A stretch of DNA of 64,000 nucleotides from Nocardioides cremeus (GTDB lineage Bacteria > Actinomycetota > Actinomycetes > Propionibacteriales > Nocardioidaceae). The number at the start of each line of letters is the position of its first letter. Positions within the stretch are counted from its first letter, which is position 1. The position numbers and the translations under genes were made by a program. Shown in pieces: positions 52,421 to 61,912 of the stretch. Under the pieces are notes generated by a model. That model searched no databases and was not told where the DNA came from. It was given only the letters and a program-made list of their open reading frames with translations. Location: the NCBI RefSeq assembly GCF_030518195.1, contig NZ_JAULSC010000001.1:512047-576046 (forward strand), read 5' to 3'.

Positions 52421-53657
52421 CGCGCCCGCGCCGATCACCGTCGAGGAGCACCTCGAGCGCATCCTGGCCGCGGTCCGCCCGCTGCCGGCCTACCAGCAGC
52501 CGCTGATGGAGTCGCTGGGCCTCGCGGCGGCGGAGTCGGTGGTCTCGCCGATCGCGCTGCCGCCCTTCGACAACTCCGCGATGGACGGCTACGCCGTGCA
52601 CCGCGCCGACGTGGTGGGGGCCGGGCCCGACGACCCGGTCGAGCTGCCCGTGGTCGGCGAGATCGGGGCCGGCAACGCGCGGCTGCTGGCGCTCTCGCCC
52701 GGCACGGCGGCCAAGATCATGACCGGCGCGCCGATGCCGGCCGGCGCCGACGCAGTCGTGCCCTACGAGTGGACCGACCGCGGCGTCGCGCGGGTGCGCA
52801 TCGACAAGGCGCCCGGCGAGGGCCAGCACGTGCGCTGCTCGGGCGAGGACGTCTCGGTCGGCGACCTGCTCATCGACGAGGGCACCGTGCTCGGCCCGCG
52901 CCACCTGGGCCTGCTGGCCTCGGTGGGGCGCGCGACCATCGCCGTGCGCCCGCGCCCGAGGGTGGTGATCCTCTCCACCGGCACCGAGCTGCGCGAGCCG
53001 GGCACCCAGCTGGGCCACGACTCGATCTACGACGGCAACTCCTACCTGCTCGCGGCCGCGGCGCGCCGGGCCGGCGCGCTGGCCTACCGGGTCGGGATCG
53101 TGCCCGACCAGCCGCGCGCCTTCCTCGACGCCCTCGAGGACCAGCTGGTGCGCGCCGACGTCGTGGTCACCTCCGGAGGCATCTCGATGGGCGACTACGA
53201 CGTGGTCAAGGAGGCGCTCGCGCCGCTGGGCACCGTCTGGTTCGGTCCGGTCGCGATGCAGCCGGGCAAGCCCCAGGGCTTCGGCACGGTCGGTGAGGAC
53301 GACACCCTGATCTTCACGCTGCCCGGCAACCCGGTCTCGTCGTACCTGTCCTTCGAGCTGTTCGTGCTGCCGGCGCTGCGGGCGATGATGGGGCTCAGCC
53401 CGCTCTCGCGCCCGACGGTGCCGATGCGGCTGACCCACGCGATCACCTCGCCGCCGGGGCGGCGCCAGTTCCTGCGGGCCACGACCGAGCCCGGGCACGG
53501 CCGGATCAGCCCGGTCGGCGGGCCGGGCTCGCACCTGGTCGGCGACCTGGCCGAGGCCGACGCGCTGGTCGTGGTGCCCGAGGACGTCACCCGGCTGCCG
53601 GCCGGGGCCGAGGTGGGCGTCATCCACCTCGACTCGGGGCTGGAGGGCGGTCACTGA
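52413..53657 (+). CDS. moeA: Molybdopterin molybdotransferase MoeA / gephyrin-like Glp
   Basis: 414 residues, the normal MoeA length. Features are FDNSAMDGYAV, MTGAPMPAGADAVVPYEW, VVILSTGTELREPG and SGGISMGDYDVVKEAL (MPT-binding domain), and the C-terminal beta domain. MoeA inserts molybdate into adenylated molybdopterin. Because the cluster ends with SepX/GlpR, this copy may instead be or also be Glp, the gephyrin-like protein that binds FtsZ and its membrane receptor GlpR in corynebacteria. The next gene, moaC, starts on its last base. Confidence 0.92.
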   Translation: MPDAPAPITVEEHLERILAAVRPLPAYQQPLMESLGLAAAESVVSPIALPPFDNSAMDGYAVHRADVVGAGPDDPVELPVVGEIGAGNARLLALSPGTAAKIMTGAPMPAGADAVVPYEWTDRGVARVRIDKAPGEGQHVRCSGEDVSVGDLLIDEGTVLGPRHLGLLASVGRATIAVRPRPRVVILSTGTELREPGTQLGHDSIYDGNSYLLAAAARRAGALAYRVGIVPDQPRAFLDALEDQLVRADVVVTSGGISMGDYDVVKEALAPLGTVWFGPVAMQPGKPQGFGTVGEDDTLIFTLPGNPVSSYLSFELFVLPALRAMMGLSPLSRPTVPMRLTHAITSPPGRRQFLRATTEPGHGRISPVGGPGSHLVGDLAEADALVVVPEDVTRLPAGAEVGVIHLDSGLEGGH

Positions 53658-54163
53658 TGCCCGGGAAGCCTGCTGAGCCCGCCGAGCCCGGCCAGGACCG
53701 GCTGACCCACGTCGACGAGCACGGCGCGGCGCGCATGGTCGACGTCTCCGACAAGGCCGTCACCGCGCGCACCGCGCGGGCGTCGGGCCGGGTGCTGGTC
53801 TCGGAGAAGGTCGTGGCGCTGCTGCGCGGTGAGGGCGTGCCCAAGGGCGACGCGCTCGCGGTGGCCCGGCTGGCCGGGATCATGGGCGCCAAGCAGACGC
53901 CGTCGCTGGTGCCGTTGTGCCACCCGCTGGCGCTCTCGGGGGTCGAGGTCGACCTCGCGGTGGCCGACGACGCCGTCGAGATCGCCGCGACCGTGCGCAC
54001 CACCGACCGCACCGGCGTCGAGATGGAGGCCCTCACCGCCGTCTCGGTGGCCGCCCTGACCGTCGTCGACATGGTCAAGGCAGTCGACAAGGCCGCGGTC
54101 ATCACCGACGTGCGTGTCGAGACCAAGAGCGGCGGCCGCTCGGGCGACTGGGCCCGGCCGTGA
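53657..54163 (+). CDS. moaC: Cyclic pyranopterin monophosphate synthase MoaC
   Basis: Second step of molybdenum cofactor synthesis. The 168-residue protein has LTHVDEHGAARMVDVSDK, AGIMGAKQTPSLVPLCHPLALSGVEVD (active-site His and Lys region), EMEALTAVSVAALTVVDMVKAVDK and the end KSGGRSGDW. ATG 53657 overlaps the moeA stop by one base. Confidence 0.95.
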   Translation: MPGKPAEPAEPGQDRLTHVDEHGAARMVDVSDKAVTARTARASGRVLVSEKVVALLRGEGVPKGDALAVARLAGIMGAKQTPSLVPLCHPLALSGVEVDLAVADDAVEIAATVRTTDRTGVEMEALTAVSVAALTVVDMVKAVDKAAVITDVRVETKSGGRSGDWARP

Positions 54164-54636
54164 GCCTGCCCGCCGGCGTCGTCGTCGCCTCCAACCGTGC
54201 CGCGGCCGGCGTGTACGACGACACCACCGGCCCGCTGATCGTCACCGCCCTGCGTGACCTGGGCTTCGTCGTCGACGAGCCGGTCGTGGTGCCCGACGGC
54301 GACCCGGTGCGCGAGGCGATCTCCGCCGCGGTCTCGGCCGGGGCCCGGCTGGTCCTCACCACCGGCGGCACCGGGCTGACCCCCACCGACCGCACCCCCG
54401 AGGCCACCCGCGCGCTGCTGGAGCGGGAGGTGCCCGGCATCGCCGAGGCCATCCGCGCCCACGGCCTGGCCAAGGGCGTGCCGACCGCCATGCTCTCGCG
54501 AGGCCTCGCCGGGGTCGTCGGCTCCTGCCTGGTGGTGAACCTGCCGGGGTCGCGGGGCGGGGTCAAGGACGGCCTCGAGGTGCTCGCACCGGTGCTGGTG
54601 CACGCCGTGGAGCAGGTCGTCGGGAGCGACCATTGA
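54160..54636 (+). CDS. Molybdopterin adenylyltransferase (MogA/MoaB family)
   Basis: 158 residues. MPT-binding fold: VASNRAAAGVYDDTTGPLI, TTGGTGLTPTDRTPEATRALLE and VNLPGSRGGVKDGLEVL. It adenylates molybdopterin before MoeA inserts molybdenum. GTG 54160 overlaps the moaC stop (GTGA). Together the three genes give late steps of the pathway; moaA, moaD and moaE are not in the window. Confidence 0.93.
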   Translation: MSLPAGVVVASNRAAAGVYDDTTGPLIVTALRDLGFVVDEPVVVPDGDPVREAISAAVSAGARLVLTTGGTGLTPTDRTPEATRALLEREVPGIAEAIRAHGLAKGVPTAMLSRGLAGVVGSCLVVNLPGSRGGVKDGLEVLAPVLVHAVEQVVGSDH

Positions 54637-55247
54637 GCCGTCCCCGGCCGGCCGTCCGAGGCGGGTGGCCGGTGCGGCTGCGCCACGGTGAGGTGCTGCT
54701 GCGCCCGATGCGGGTCTCCGACGCCGAGGCCTGGCGCCGCGCACGCCAGCAGAACGCCGCGTGGCTGCTGCCGTGGGACGCCACCGTGCCGCCCGGGGGA
54801 GACCCGCGGCCCACGACCTTCCGGGCGCTGGTGTGGCGGATGCGCCGCCAGGCCCGCCAGGGCACGACGTACCCGTTCGTCGTCGAGGTGGACGGCGAGT
54901 TCGCGGGGCAGGTGACGCTCAACAACGTTGTCGGCGGCTCCGCCCAGTTCGGCTCGGTCGGCTACTGGATCGACCGGCGCTTCGCCGGGCGCGGGATCAT
55001 CCCGCTGGCGGTCGCGATGGTCGTCGACCACGCCTTCTCCGGGCTCGGCCTGCACCGCGTCGAGATCGCCATCCGCCCCGAGAACTCCAACTCGTTGCGG
55101 GTCGTCGAGAAGCTCGGCGCCCACGAGGTGGGCTACGCCCCCCGCTACCTGCACATCGACGGCGACTGGCGCGACCACCGCCTCTACGCGATCACCGTCG
55201 AGGACGTGCCTCCCGGCGGGCTGGTCGGGCTGGTCACGGGCAGCTGA
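54633..55247 (+). CDS. RimJ-like GNAT N-acetyltransferase
   Basis: 204 residues of the ribosomal-protein-alanine acetyltransferase type: VLLRPMRVSDAEAWRRAR, FVVEVDGEFAGQVTLNNV, GYWIDRRFAGRGIIPLAVAM (acetyl-CoA loop), VEIAIRPENSNSLRVVEKLG and YLHIDGDWRDHRLYAIT. TTG 54633 overlaps the preceding stop (TTGA), so it is coupled to the Moco genes. Its protein target is unknown. Confidence 0.9.
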   Translation: MSRPRPAVRGGWPVRLRHGEVLLRPMRVSDAEAWRRARQQNAAWLLPWDATVPPGGDPRPTTFRALVWRMRRQARQGTTYPFVVEVDGEFAGQVTLNNVVGGSAQFGSVGYWIDRRFAGRGIIPLAVAMVVDHAFSGLGLHRVEIAIRPENSNSLRVVEKLGAHEVGYAPRYLHIDGDWRDHRLYAITVEDVPPGGLVGLVTGS

Positions 55248-55316
55248 ACCCCACGAGTCACACCAGCAATTTGCGACACACTGGTGGACATCCACCCCAT
55301 CCTGCGCTAGCGAACC

Positions 55317-55322
55317 TAGGGT
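55317..55322 (+). promoter_or_regulatory. -10 hexamer TAGGGT of the sepX/glpR promoter
   Basis: TAGGGT ends 7 nt before the GTG at 55330, so the receptor gene can be expressed apart from the Moco cluster. Confidence 0.5.
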
Positions 55323-55329
55323 CGAGCCC

Positions 55330-56259
55330 GTGGACCTGAGCGCACTGATCTTCGTCGCCCTCGCCGTGGCGTGGGCCGTCTACCTGGTCCCGAAGGCGCT
55401 CAAGCACCACGACGACGTGGTGCGCAGCCGTTCGGTCGACCGCTTCTCCCAGACCATGCGGGTGCTGGCCCGTCGCGAGCCGGTCACCCGCCGCTCGGCG
55501 CGCCTGGTGGTCACCCCGGGACGTGCCTCCGCGCCGCCGGTGGTGGTCACCAAGGCCAGCAGCGCCTCAGTCGGCAGCGAGCCCGCCCCGGGCCTGGACG
55601 CAGCACCTCCCGCGGCCAGCCTCGACGCCTCAGCCCTGCCGCCCGTGCGCACCCCGGCCCAGCGTCGCGCCGCGGCCAACCGGGCCGCGCGCCGGCGCCG
55701 TCGCGTGCTCGTCGCCCTGCTGGGCGCCCTGGCCGCGGTCGGCGTGCTGAGCATCGCCGGCCTGGTGAGCCCTGCCTACCTGGGTGTCCCGGGTGCCCTG
55801 CTGGTGGCCTGGCTGGTGACCTGCCGGTTGATGGTGCGCCGCGAGACCGGTCTCTCCGGCCCACTGGCGCGGATCCCTGCCGTGCCGGTCGAGGACGACG
55901 GAGCCGAGGCCGAGGCCGACGAGGACGACGCAGACGAGGCAGACGATGCGCCCGACGCAGCCGAGGACGTCGCCGACGACGAGCCGCAGACCGAGGAGGT
56001 GCCGGTCGTGCAGCCGCAGGTGGCCGTCGAGGCCCCCGCGGGCGGCTGGGACCCGGTGCCGATGACCCTGCCGACGTACGTCACGAAGCCGGCGGCCACG
56101 CGCCGCACGGTGCGCACGATCGACCTCGACTCCACCGGGGTCTGGACCTCGGGTCGCACCGAGATCGACGCCGCGCTCGCCCGCGAGGGCGACCAGGCCG
56201 ACCGGGAGCGCCGGGCCCGCCGTGACCAGGGCGACGACGGACGCGCCGTCGGCACCTGA
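55330..56259 (+). CDS. sepX: Divisome protein SepX/GlpR
   Basis: A 309-residue membrane protein: an N-terminal helix (DLSALIFVALAVAWAVYLVPKALKHHDD, about 4-21), a long Ala/Pro/Ser-rich linker, two adjacent helices (about 126-145 and 148-167), an acidic stretch (about 180-217) and a C-terminal TIDLDSTGVWTSGRTEIDAAL. This matches SepX of Streptomyces and GlpR of corynebacteria, which anchor septal proteins; GlpR is the receptor of the gephyrin-like Glp. GTG 55330. It lies 1.7 kb after the moeA/glp candidate. Confidence 0.8.
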   Translation: MDLSALIFVALAVAWAVYLVPKALKHHDDVVRSRSVDRFSQTMRVLARREPVTRRSARLVVTPGRASAPPVVVTKASSASVGSEPAPGLDAAPPAASLDASALPPVRTPAQRRAAANRAARRRRRVLVALLGALAAVGVLSIAGLVSPAYLGVPGALLVAWLVTCRLMVRRETGLSGPLARIPAVPVEDDGAEAEADEDDADEADDAPDAAEDVADDEPQTEEVPVVQPQVAVEAPAGGWDPVPMTLPTYVTKPAATRRTVRTIDLDSTGVWTSGRTEIDAALAREGDQADRERRARRDQGDDGRAVGT

Positions 56260-56336
56260 GCCCCTGGCTCCGGGGGTCCGGATTCGGCGCCGGCCGGGCC
56301 GGGTGCTAGCGTTCCTCGAGCGTCTTCGGGCGCGAT

Positions 56337-56412
<76 letters not shown>

Positions 56413-56588
56413 CACGTCGTCCCCGCCACGCCGGCGGGGACCGACATCCTCCCAGGGCCCGATCCCCTCCCCGCCACGCCTCACCGGCGATTGCTAGGCT
56501 CGGCCGTCCCACGGGCATCGCCCCTGCTCAGTGCCGGGCTGGCTCGACTCGTGCGGAGATGCTCAGCCCGGCCGAGGAAGGGTCCGCG

Positions 56589-59471
56589 ATGACACTGGTG
56601 TGGCTGCTGGTCGCTCTTGCGGCGGTTCCCGTCCTCGCGGTCCCGCTGACCGGGGCGCTGCAACGCCGAGCGGGATGGCCGCTGGCCCTGGCCTTCCTCG
56701 CCCTCGCGGCCGCGATGGTCCCGTCCGCGCGCGAGGTCCTCGACGGTGGCGAGGTCACCTGGACGGCCGCCTGGCTGCCCGCCCTCGACGTCGAGCTGGC
56801 GCTGCGCATGGACGGGCTCGGCCTGGTCTTCGTGATGATCGCCCTGCTCATCGGCGCAGCGGTCCTCGTCTACTCCGTGGAGTACCTCGGGGAGGGACGC
56901 CAGCTCGGCTTCTACCTGTGGATGACCGTCTTCGCCCTCGGCATGGTCGGGCTCGTCCTGGCCGACGACCTCGTCCTGCTGTTCGCGTGCTGGGAGATCA
57001 CCTCCCTGGCCTCCTTCCTGCTGATCGCCCGGTCCGGTTCGGGGGCCGAGTCGGCGTCGGCTCGCACGCTGTTCATGACCTTCTTCGGTGGGCTCACCCT
57101 GCTGCTGGCCGTCGTGCTGATGGTGGTGGCCACCGGTACGACGTCGCTCTCGCAGGCGCTGGCCTCCGACGTGTGGACCGAGCGTCCCGGGTTCACCGCG
57201 GTGGTCGCGGTCCTGGTCGCCGTGGCCGGCTTCACCAAGGCCGCGCAGTTCCCCTTCCACCCCTGGCTGCCCGACGCGATGGCCGCCGCCACCCCGGTGA
57301 GCGCCTACCTGCACGCGGCCGCGGTGGTCAAGGCGGGCATCTACCTGATGCTGCGCTTCTCCGAGGCGTTCTCCGAGGTGCCGGTCTGGAACGCGCTGCT
57401 GATCAGCGTGGGCCTCTTCACCGCCGCGATGGCGGCGCTCTTCGCCTTCCAGCAGCACGACCTCAAGCGGCTGATGGCCTACTCGACGGTGAGCCAGCTG
57501 GGGCTGATCACCGCGGCCATCGGTGTCGGCACCGAGAAGGCGCTGACCGCCGCCGTGATCCACACGATCGCCCACGCGTTGTTCAAGTCCGGGCTCTTCA
57601 TGATGGTCGGCGTCATCGATCACGCCGCCGGCACCCGCGACATCCGACGTCTGCCCGAGCTGCGACGGGTGATGCCGTGGAGCTTCGCGACCGTCGTCCT
57701 CGGCACCGCGAGCATGGCCGGGATCCCGCCGATGCTCGGCTTCGTGAGCAAGGAGACGATCCTCGGCTCGATGCTGGAGGCCCCCGGCCCCGCCTGGGTG
57801 GGGGTCCTCGCGCTGGCTGCCGCCGGGCTCGGGTCGGTCCTGACCGTCGCCTACAGCGCCAAGATCGTGCTGGGGGGATTCGTCGACGGGGAGCGGGCCA
57901 AGACCTGCCACGGTCCCAGCGCCGGGCTGTTCCTGCCCGCCGCGGCCCCGATCTGGGCCGGGCTGCCGCTCGGGCTCGCCGTGTGGGTCCTCGACGTCCC
58001 GGTCGAGCGCGCCGTCCAGGCGATGGGCGCGGAGTCGGCGTACGAGCTGAAGCTGTGGCACGGACTGGCTCCCGAGCTCTTCGTCAGCGCCGCCGTGATC
58101 GCGGTCGGCGCCGCGCTGATGACGCGGCGCCGGGCGCTCTACCGCAGGCTCGAGGTCGACCTGCTGCCCGGCACCGGCGCCGACGCGCTCGAGCGCATCT
58201 TCGCTGCCGCAGGCCACGTGGGCCGCAGGATCGCCTGGACGGTCGCCGCCGACCACCCGCGTCGCCACGTGGTCCCGCCGCTCGTCGTGCTGACCCTCGT
58301 CCTCGGGGTCGGCAGCCTCGCGGTCCTCGGCGTCGGCGACGTGCCCGCGACCCAGCCCGACCTGTGGCGGCCCATCGACGTCGGGCTGCTCGTCCTCATC
58401 GCGCTCGGTGTCGTCGCGACGTGCCTGGCCGACTCCCGGGTCGCCGCCACCGTCGCCCTCGGGGGCGTGGGGATCGCCGTCACCGTCCAGCTGTTCGCGC
58501 TGGGCGCGCCCGACGTGGGCCTGACCCAGCTGATGGTCGAGGTGCTGACCGTGGTGGTGATCATGCTGGTGCTGCGCCAGCTCCCGCGCCGCTTCGGGCG
58601 CTCGAACATCCGCCGTCGCGGCGGTGCTCTCGTCCTGGCCGGCGGCCTCGGCGTCGCCGCGGGCCTGGGCACCTGGCTGCTGACCGGTCGCCGGGAGCGC
58701 TCCGGGCCGGCCGAGTACTACCTCTCCGAGGGCACCGAGGTGACCGGCGGCGACAACCTGGTCAACGTCATCCTCGTCGAGTTCCGGGCCCTGGACACCC
58801 TGGGCGAGCTCGCCGTGCTGGGCCTGGCCGGCGTCGCCATCGTCGCCGTCCTGACCACCATCCCCCGGGCGGCTCTCGACCCGCCCGGCTGGACCGACCG
58901 GGCCGAGCGGATCCCGCTGCGACCCGTCGCAGCCCTGCGGGACCCGCAGGCCCGAGCCGCGCTGCTCGACGCGCAGAGCAACCTGCGCGCGCTGCAGCTG
59001 CTGCTCCGGGTGGTCGGACCCGTCCTGCTCGTGCTGTCGGCCGTCATCTTCTGGCGCGGCCACAACGCCCCCGGCGGTGGCTTCATCGCGGCCCTCGTCG
59101 CCTCCGTGGTCGTGGCCCAGGTCTACCTGGCGCGTCCCGAGGACCGGGCCGTCGGCCCCGCGCGGCTGCACCTCGCACTGATCGGCGGTGGCGTGCTGAC
59201 CGCCCTGGCCAGCGGACTGCTGGGCTACGCCGACTCCTCGTTCCTGCAGCCGCTCTACGGCACGGTCGCCGGCACCAAGCTCAGCACCTCCCTGGTCTTC
59301 GACATCGGGGTCTACGCCGCGGTGCTCGGCCTGGTGATGGTGGCCTTCGACCGGCTCGGCGCCACGCCACCGGACGGTTCCGCCACCGAGCACACGACCG
59401 GTGGTCCCGGCATCCTGGAGGGTGCCGCCTCATCGCCGGCCACCACGGAGACCAAGGAGGAGATCGGGTGA
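56589..59471 (+). CDS. mrpA: Na+/H+ antiporter subunit A, fused A and B (MrpA-type)
   Basis: 960-residue membrane subunit related to complex I NuoL and NuoJ. It carries the MrpA antiporter module (EYLGEGRQLGFYLWM, FACWEITSLASFLLI, KAAQFPFHPWLPDAMAAATPVSAYLHAAAVVKAGIYLM, HALFKSGLFMMVG), a DUF4040-like segment (QLMVEVLTVVVIMLVLRQLPR), and a C-terminal MrpB part (VLSAVIFWRGHNAPGGGFIAALV). ATG 56589; an upstream in-frame ATG at 56559 is possible. First gene of a six-gene operon. Confidence 0.94.
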   Translation: MTLVWLLVALAAVPVLAVPLTGALQRRAGWPLALAFLALAAAMVPSAREVLDGGEVTWTAAWLPALDVELALRMDGLGLVFVMIALLIGAAVLVYSVEYLGEGRQLGFYLWMTVFALGMVGLVLADDLVLLFACWEITSLASFLLIARSGSGAESASARTLFMTFFGGLTLLLAVVLMVVATGTTSLSQALASDVWTERPGFTAVVAVLVAVAGFTKAAQFPFHPWLPDAMAAATPVSAYLHAAAVVKAGIYLMLRFSEAFSEVPVWNALLISVGLFTAAMAALFAFQQHDLKRLMAYSTVSQLGLITAAIGVGTEKALTAAVIHTIAHALFKSGLFMMVGVIDHAAGTRDIRRLPELRRVMPWSFATVVLGTASMAGIPPMLGFVSKETILGSMLEAPGPAWVGVLALAAAGLGSVLTVAYSAKIVLGGFVDGERAKTCHGPSAGLFLPAAAPIWAGLPLGLAVWVLDVPVERAVQAMGAESAYELKLWHGLAPELFVSAAVIAVGAALMTRRRALYRRLEVDLLPGTGADALERIFAAAGHVGRRIAWTVAADHPRRHVVPPLVVLTLVLGVGSLAVLGVGDVPATQPDLWRPIDVGLLVLIALGVVATCLADSRVAATVALGGVGIAVTVQLFALGAPDVGLTQLMVEVLTVVVIMLVLRQLPRRFGRSNIRRRGGALVLAGGLGVAAGLGTWLLTGRRERSGPAEYYLSEGTEVTGGDNLVNVILVEFRALDTLGELAVLGLAGVAIVAVLTTIPRAALDPPGWTDRAERIPLRPVAALRDPQARAALLDAQSNLRALQLLLRVVGPVLLVLSAVIFWRGHNAPGGGFIAALVASVVVAQVYLARPEDRAVGPARLHLALIGGGVLTALASGLLGYADSSFLQPLYGTVAGTKLSTSLVFDIGVYAAVLGLVMVAFDRLGATPPDGSATEHTTGGPGILEGAASSPATTETKEEIG

Positions 59472-59803
59472 CCGTCCTGCCGATCACCATCGGGGTCCTG
59501 GTCGCCGGTGGCGTCTACCTGCTCTGCCAGCCGGGCCTGGTCCGCATCGTCTTCGGGATCACCCTGCTCTCGCACGGGGCCAACCTGGTGCTGCTCGCCT
59601 CCGGTGTCTCCGCCTGGCGCGGCGAGCCCCTGACCGGGGTGGGGGACCCGGCCGAGGCCGGCGACCCGCTGCCGATGGCCTTCGTGCTCACCGCCATCGT
59701 GATCACCCTCGCCGTCACCGTCTTCATGCTCGCGCTCGCCCGCATCGGCCACGACGACGACACCCGGCACGTGCCCGACACCGGAGAGGACCACCACGCA
59801 TGA
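59468..59803 (+). CDS. mrpC: Na+/H+ antiporter subunit C (MrpC)
   Basis: 111 residues, three helices, NuoK-like: VLVAGGVYLLCQPGLVRIVFGITLLSHGANLVLL and PMAFVLTAIVITLAVTVFMLAL. GTG 59468 overlaps the mrpA stop (GTGA), so translation is coupled. Confidence 0.94.
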   Translation: MTVLPITIGVLVAGGVYLLCQPGLVRIVFGITLLSHGANLVLLASGVSAWRGEPLTGVGDPAEAGDPLPMAFVLTAIVITLAVTVFMLALARIGHDDDTRHVPDTGEDHHA

Positions 59804-61308
59804 CCGGCTCCCTCCTCCCGCTGCTCGTCGTCGTGCCGCTGCTCGGCGCCGCCCTGGGTGCGCTCGTCCCCGGGGCAGTCGCGCGGGCCCTGCTCGTGCT
59901 CGCCCCGGTGGTGACCACCGCCGGTGGCGCCGCCCTGCTCGTCGAGCACGCGCAGACCCCCGTGCTGGCCCACAACGTCGGCGGGTTCGTCCCCGGGATC
60001 GCCATCCCCCTGGTCTCCGACACCTTCACCGCCGTGATGATCACCGTCACCGGCTTCACGACCACCGCGTGCATCGGGTTCGCGCTCGTCACGGGGGAGG
60101 CCCGGCTCCGCTTCTTCCCGACCCTGGTGATGATGCTGTCCGCCGGGGTCAACGGTGCGCTGCTGACCGGCGACGTGTTCAACCTGTTCGTCTTCATCGA
60201 GGTGATGCTGCTCCCGTCGTACGCGCTGATCGCGATGACCGGGACGTGGCGGCGCCTCGGCATCGGGCGGCTCTTCGTGGTGGTCAACCTGGTCACGTCG
60301 ACGATCCTGCTGATCGGCGTCGGCCTGGTGTACGGCGTCGCCGGCTCGGTGAACATGGCGGTCCTCTCGGGCGTGGACGCCGACGACCCGCGGTTCCAGC
60401 TGGCGGTGGGGGTGGTCCTCCTCGCGCTGGCGGTCAAGGCCGGCGTCGTTCCCCTGCACGGCTGGCTGCCCCGTGCCTACCCGGCCACCTCGGCCACCGT
60501 GATGGCGCTCTTCTCCGCCCTGCACACCAAGGTCGCGATCTACGCGATCTTCCGGATCCACCAGACCGTCCTCGACGGTGCCACCTCGTGGATGGTGCCG
60601 CTCCTGGTGGTCTTCGGCGTCACCATGCTCGTCGGTGCCTACGGTTCCCTCGGCGAGCGGATGGTGCGACGCAGCCTGGCCTGGCAGATGATCGCCGGCG
60701 TCGGCTACATCCTCATCGGGCTGGGGGTCGGGACCCAGCTCGGGCTCGCCGCCGGGCTGTTCTACATGGTCCACCACATCCTGGTGATGGGCTCGCTGCT
60801 GCTCAGCTCGGGAGCCATCGAGCGTGCCTACCTGACCCACCAGTTCCTCGGGCTCTCCGGGCTGATGCGCCGCGAGCCGCTGCTCGCGGTGGTCGTGGCG
60901 CTCGCGATGATGTCGCTGGTCGGCTTCCCGCCCTCGTCCGGGTTCTTCGGCAAGGTCGGCATCGCCCGCGCCGCCGCCGACCTCGAGGGTGCCTGGATCT
61001 GGCTGGTGCTCGGCGTCCTGGTCGTGGCCAGCATCGGCACCCTGCTGTCGATGACGAAGCTGTGGGGCGACGTCTTCTGGGGCCCGCCGCTGGAGGAGTC
61101 CCCGTCCCGGGGCAAGGGCCACACCGACCTGCCCCCCGTCGACGCCGAGACCCGGATGCAGAAGCGGAGCCTGGCCCCGGCCGGCGCGCTGCTGCTGGTC
61201 TCGCTCGCGATCTTCGTGGTGCCGGGGCCGTTGTGGGAGCTGTGCCTGCAGGCGGCCGAGGGCCTGCTCGACGTGACGGCGTACGTCGAGGCGGTGACCG
61301 CGCCATGA
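59800..61308 (+). CDS. mrpD: Na+/H+ antiporter subunit D (MrpD)
   Basis: 502-residue antiporter-like subunit related to NuoM/N: GDVFNLFVFIEVMLLPSYALI, LALAVKAGVVPLHGWLPRAYPATSATVMALFSALHTKVAIY, FYMVHHILVMGSLLLSSG and GFPPSSGFFGKVGIA. Conserved Lys and Glu residues of the proton path are present in these blocks. ATG 59800 overlaps the mrpC stop (ATGA). Confidence 0.95.
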   Translation: MTGSLLPLLVVVPLLGAALGALVPGAVARALLVLAPVVTTAGGAALLVEHAQTPVLAHNVGGFVPGIAIPLVSDTFTAVMITVTGFTTTACIGFALVTGEARLRFFPTLVMMLSAGVNGALLTGDVFNLFVFIEVMLLPSYALIAMTGTWRRLGIGRLFVVVNLVTSTILLIGVGLVYGVAGSVNMAVLSGVDADDPRFQLAVGVVLLALAVKAGVVPLHGWLPRAYPATSATVMALFSALHTKVAIYAIFRIHQTVLDGATSWMVPLLVVFGVTMLVGAYGSLGERMVRRSLAWQMIAGVGYILIGLGVGTQLGLAAGLFYMVHHILVMGSLLLSSGAIERAYLTHQFLGLSGLMRREPLLAVVVALAMMSLVGFPPSSGFFGKVGIARAAADLEGAWIWLVLGVLVVASIGTLLSMTKLWGDVFWGPPLEESPSRGKGHTDLPPVDAETRMQKRSLAPAGALLLVSLAIFVVPGPLWELCLQAAEGLLDVTAYVEAVTAP

Positions 61309-61655
61309 CCCTCCTGCGCCTGGTCCTCCTCTACGCCCCCTGGCTGGTCTGGCAGCTGACCGTCTCCGTGCTGCGCCTGGCCGCCGACGTGGGCACCCCC
61401 GGCTCCACCCAGCGACCCAGGATCGTCAAGCTCGCGCTCGACGACCTCACCGACCTGGAGGTCACCTTGCTGACCAGCTCGATCACCATCACCCCCGGGA
61501 CGCTCGTGCTCGGCGTGTCCCCGGCGGACGGCGATCAGCCGCCCGCGGCGTTCGTGCAGGCGCTCTTCGGCGAGGACGAGGAGGCCGTGCACGCCGACCT
61601 CGTCGGGATGCGCGCCCACGTGCTGGCCGCCACCCGCGGACGGGGCGCGCGATGA
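61305..61655 (+). CDS. mrpE: Na+/H+ antiporter subunit E (MrpE)
   Basis: 116 residues with a short hydrophobic N-terminus (LLRLVLLYAPWLVWQLTVSVLRL) and a cytosolic part including LTSSITITPGTLVLGVS, the MrpE signature. Shorter at the N-terminus than Bacillus MrpE. ATG 61305 overlaps the mrpD stop. Confidence 0.9.
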   Translation: MTLLRLVLLYAPWLVWQLTVSVLRLAADVGTPGSTQRPRIVKLALDDLTDLEVTLLTSSITITPGTLVLGVSPADGDQPPAAFVQALFGEDEEAVHADLVGMRAHVLAATRGRGAR

Positions 61656-61912
61656 GCGTGCTCGTCGTGGCCGCCATCGTCGTGGTCGTCATCGCCTCGG
61701 CCCTCGGCACGGTGCAGATCCTGCGGGGTCCCGACGACGCGAGCCGCGCGGTCGCGGGCGACCTGCTCTTCTTCTGCGCGACGGCGGTGTTCGTCCTGGT
61801 CGGCGTGCTCGGCTCGATCCCGGTCCTGTACGACGTGGCCCTGCTCGCGGCGCTGTGCGGGATCCTCGCCACGGCGGCGTTCGCCCGGATGCTCACCCGG
61901 GGCGAGCGATGA
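61652..61912 (+). CDS. mrpF: Na+/H+ antiporter subunit F (MrpF)
   Basis: 86 residues, three helices: GTVQILRGPDDASRAVAGDLLFFCATAVFVLVG and YDVALLAALCGILATAAFARML, the MrpF pattern with the conserved Asp. ATG 61652 overlaps the mrpE stop. Confidence 0.92.
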   Translation: MSVLVVAAIVVVVIASALGTVQILRGPDDASRAVAGDLLFFCATAVFVLVGVLGSIPVLYDVALLAALCGILATAAFARMLTRGER

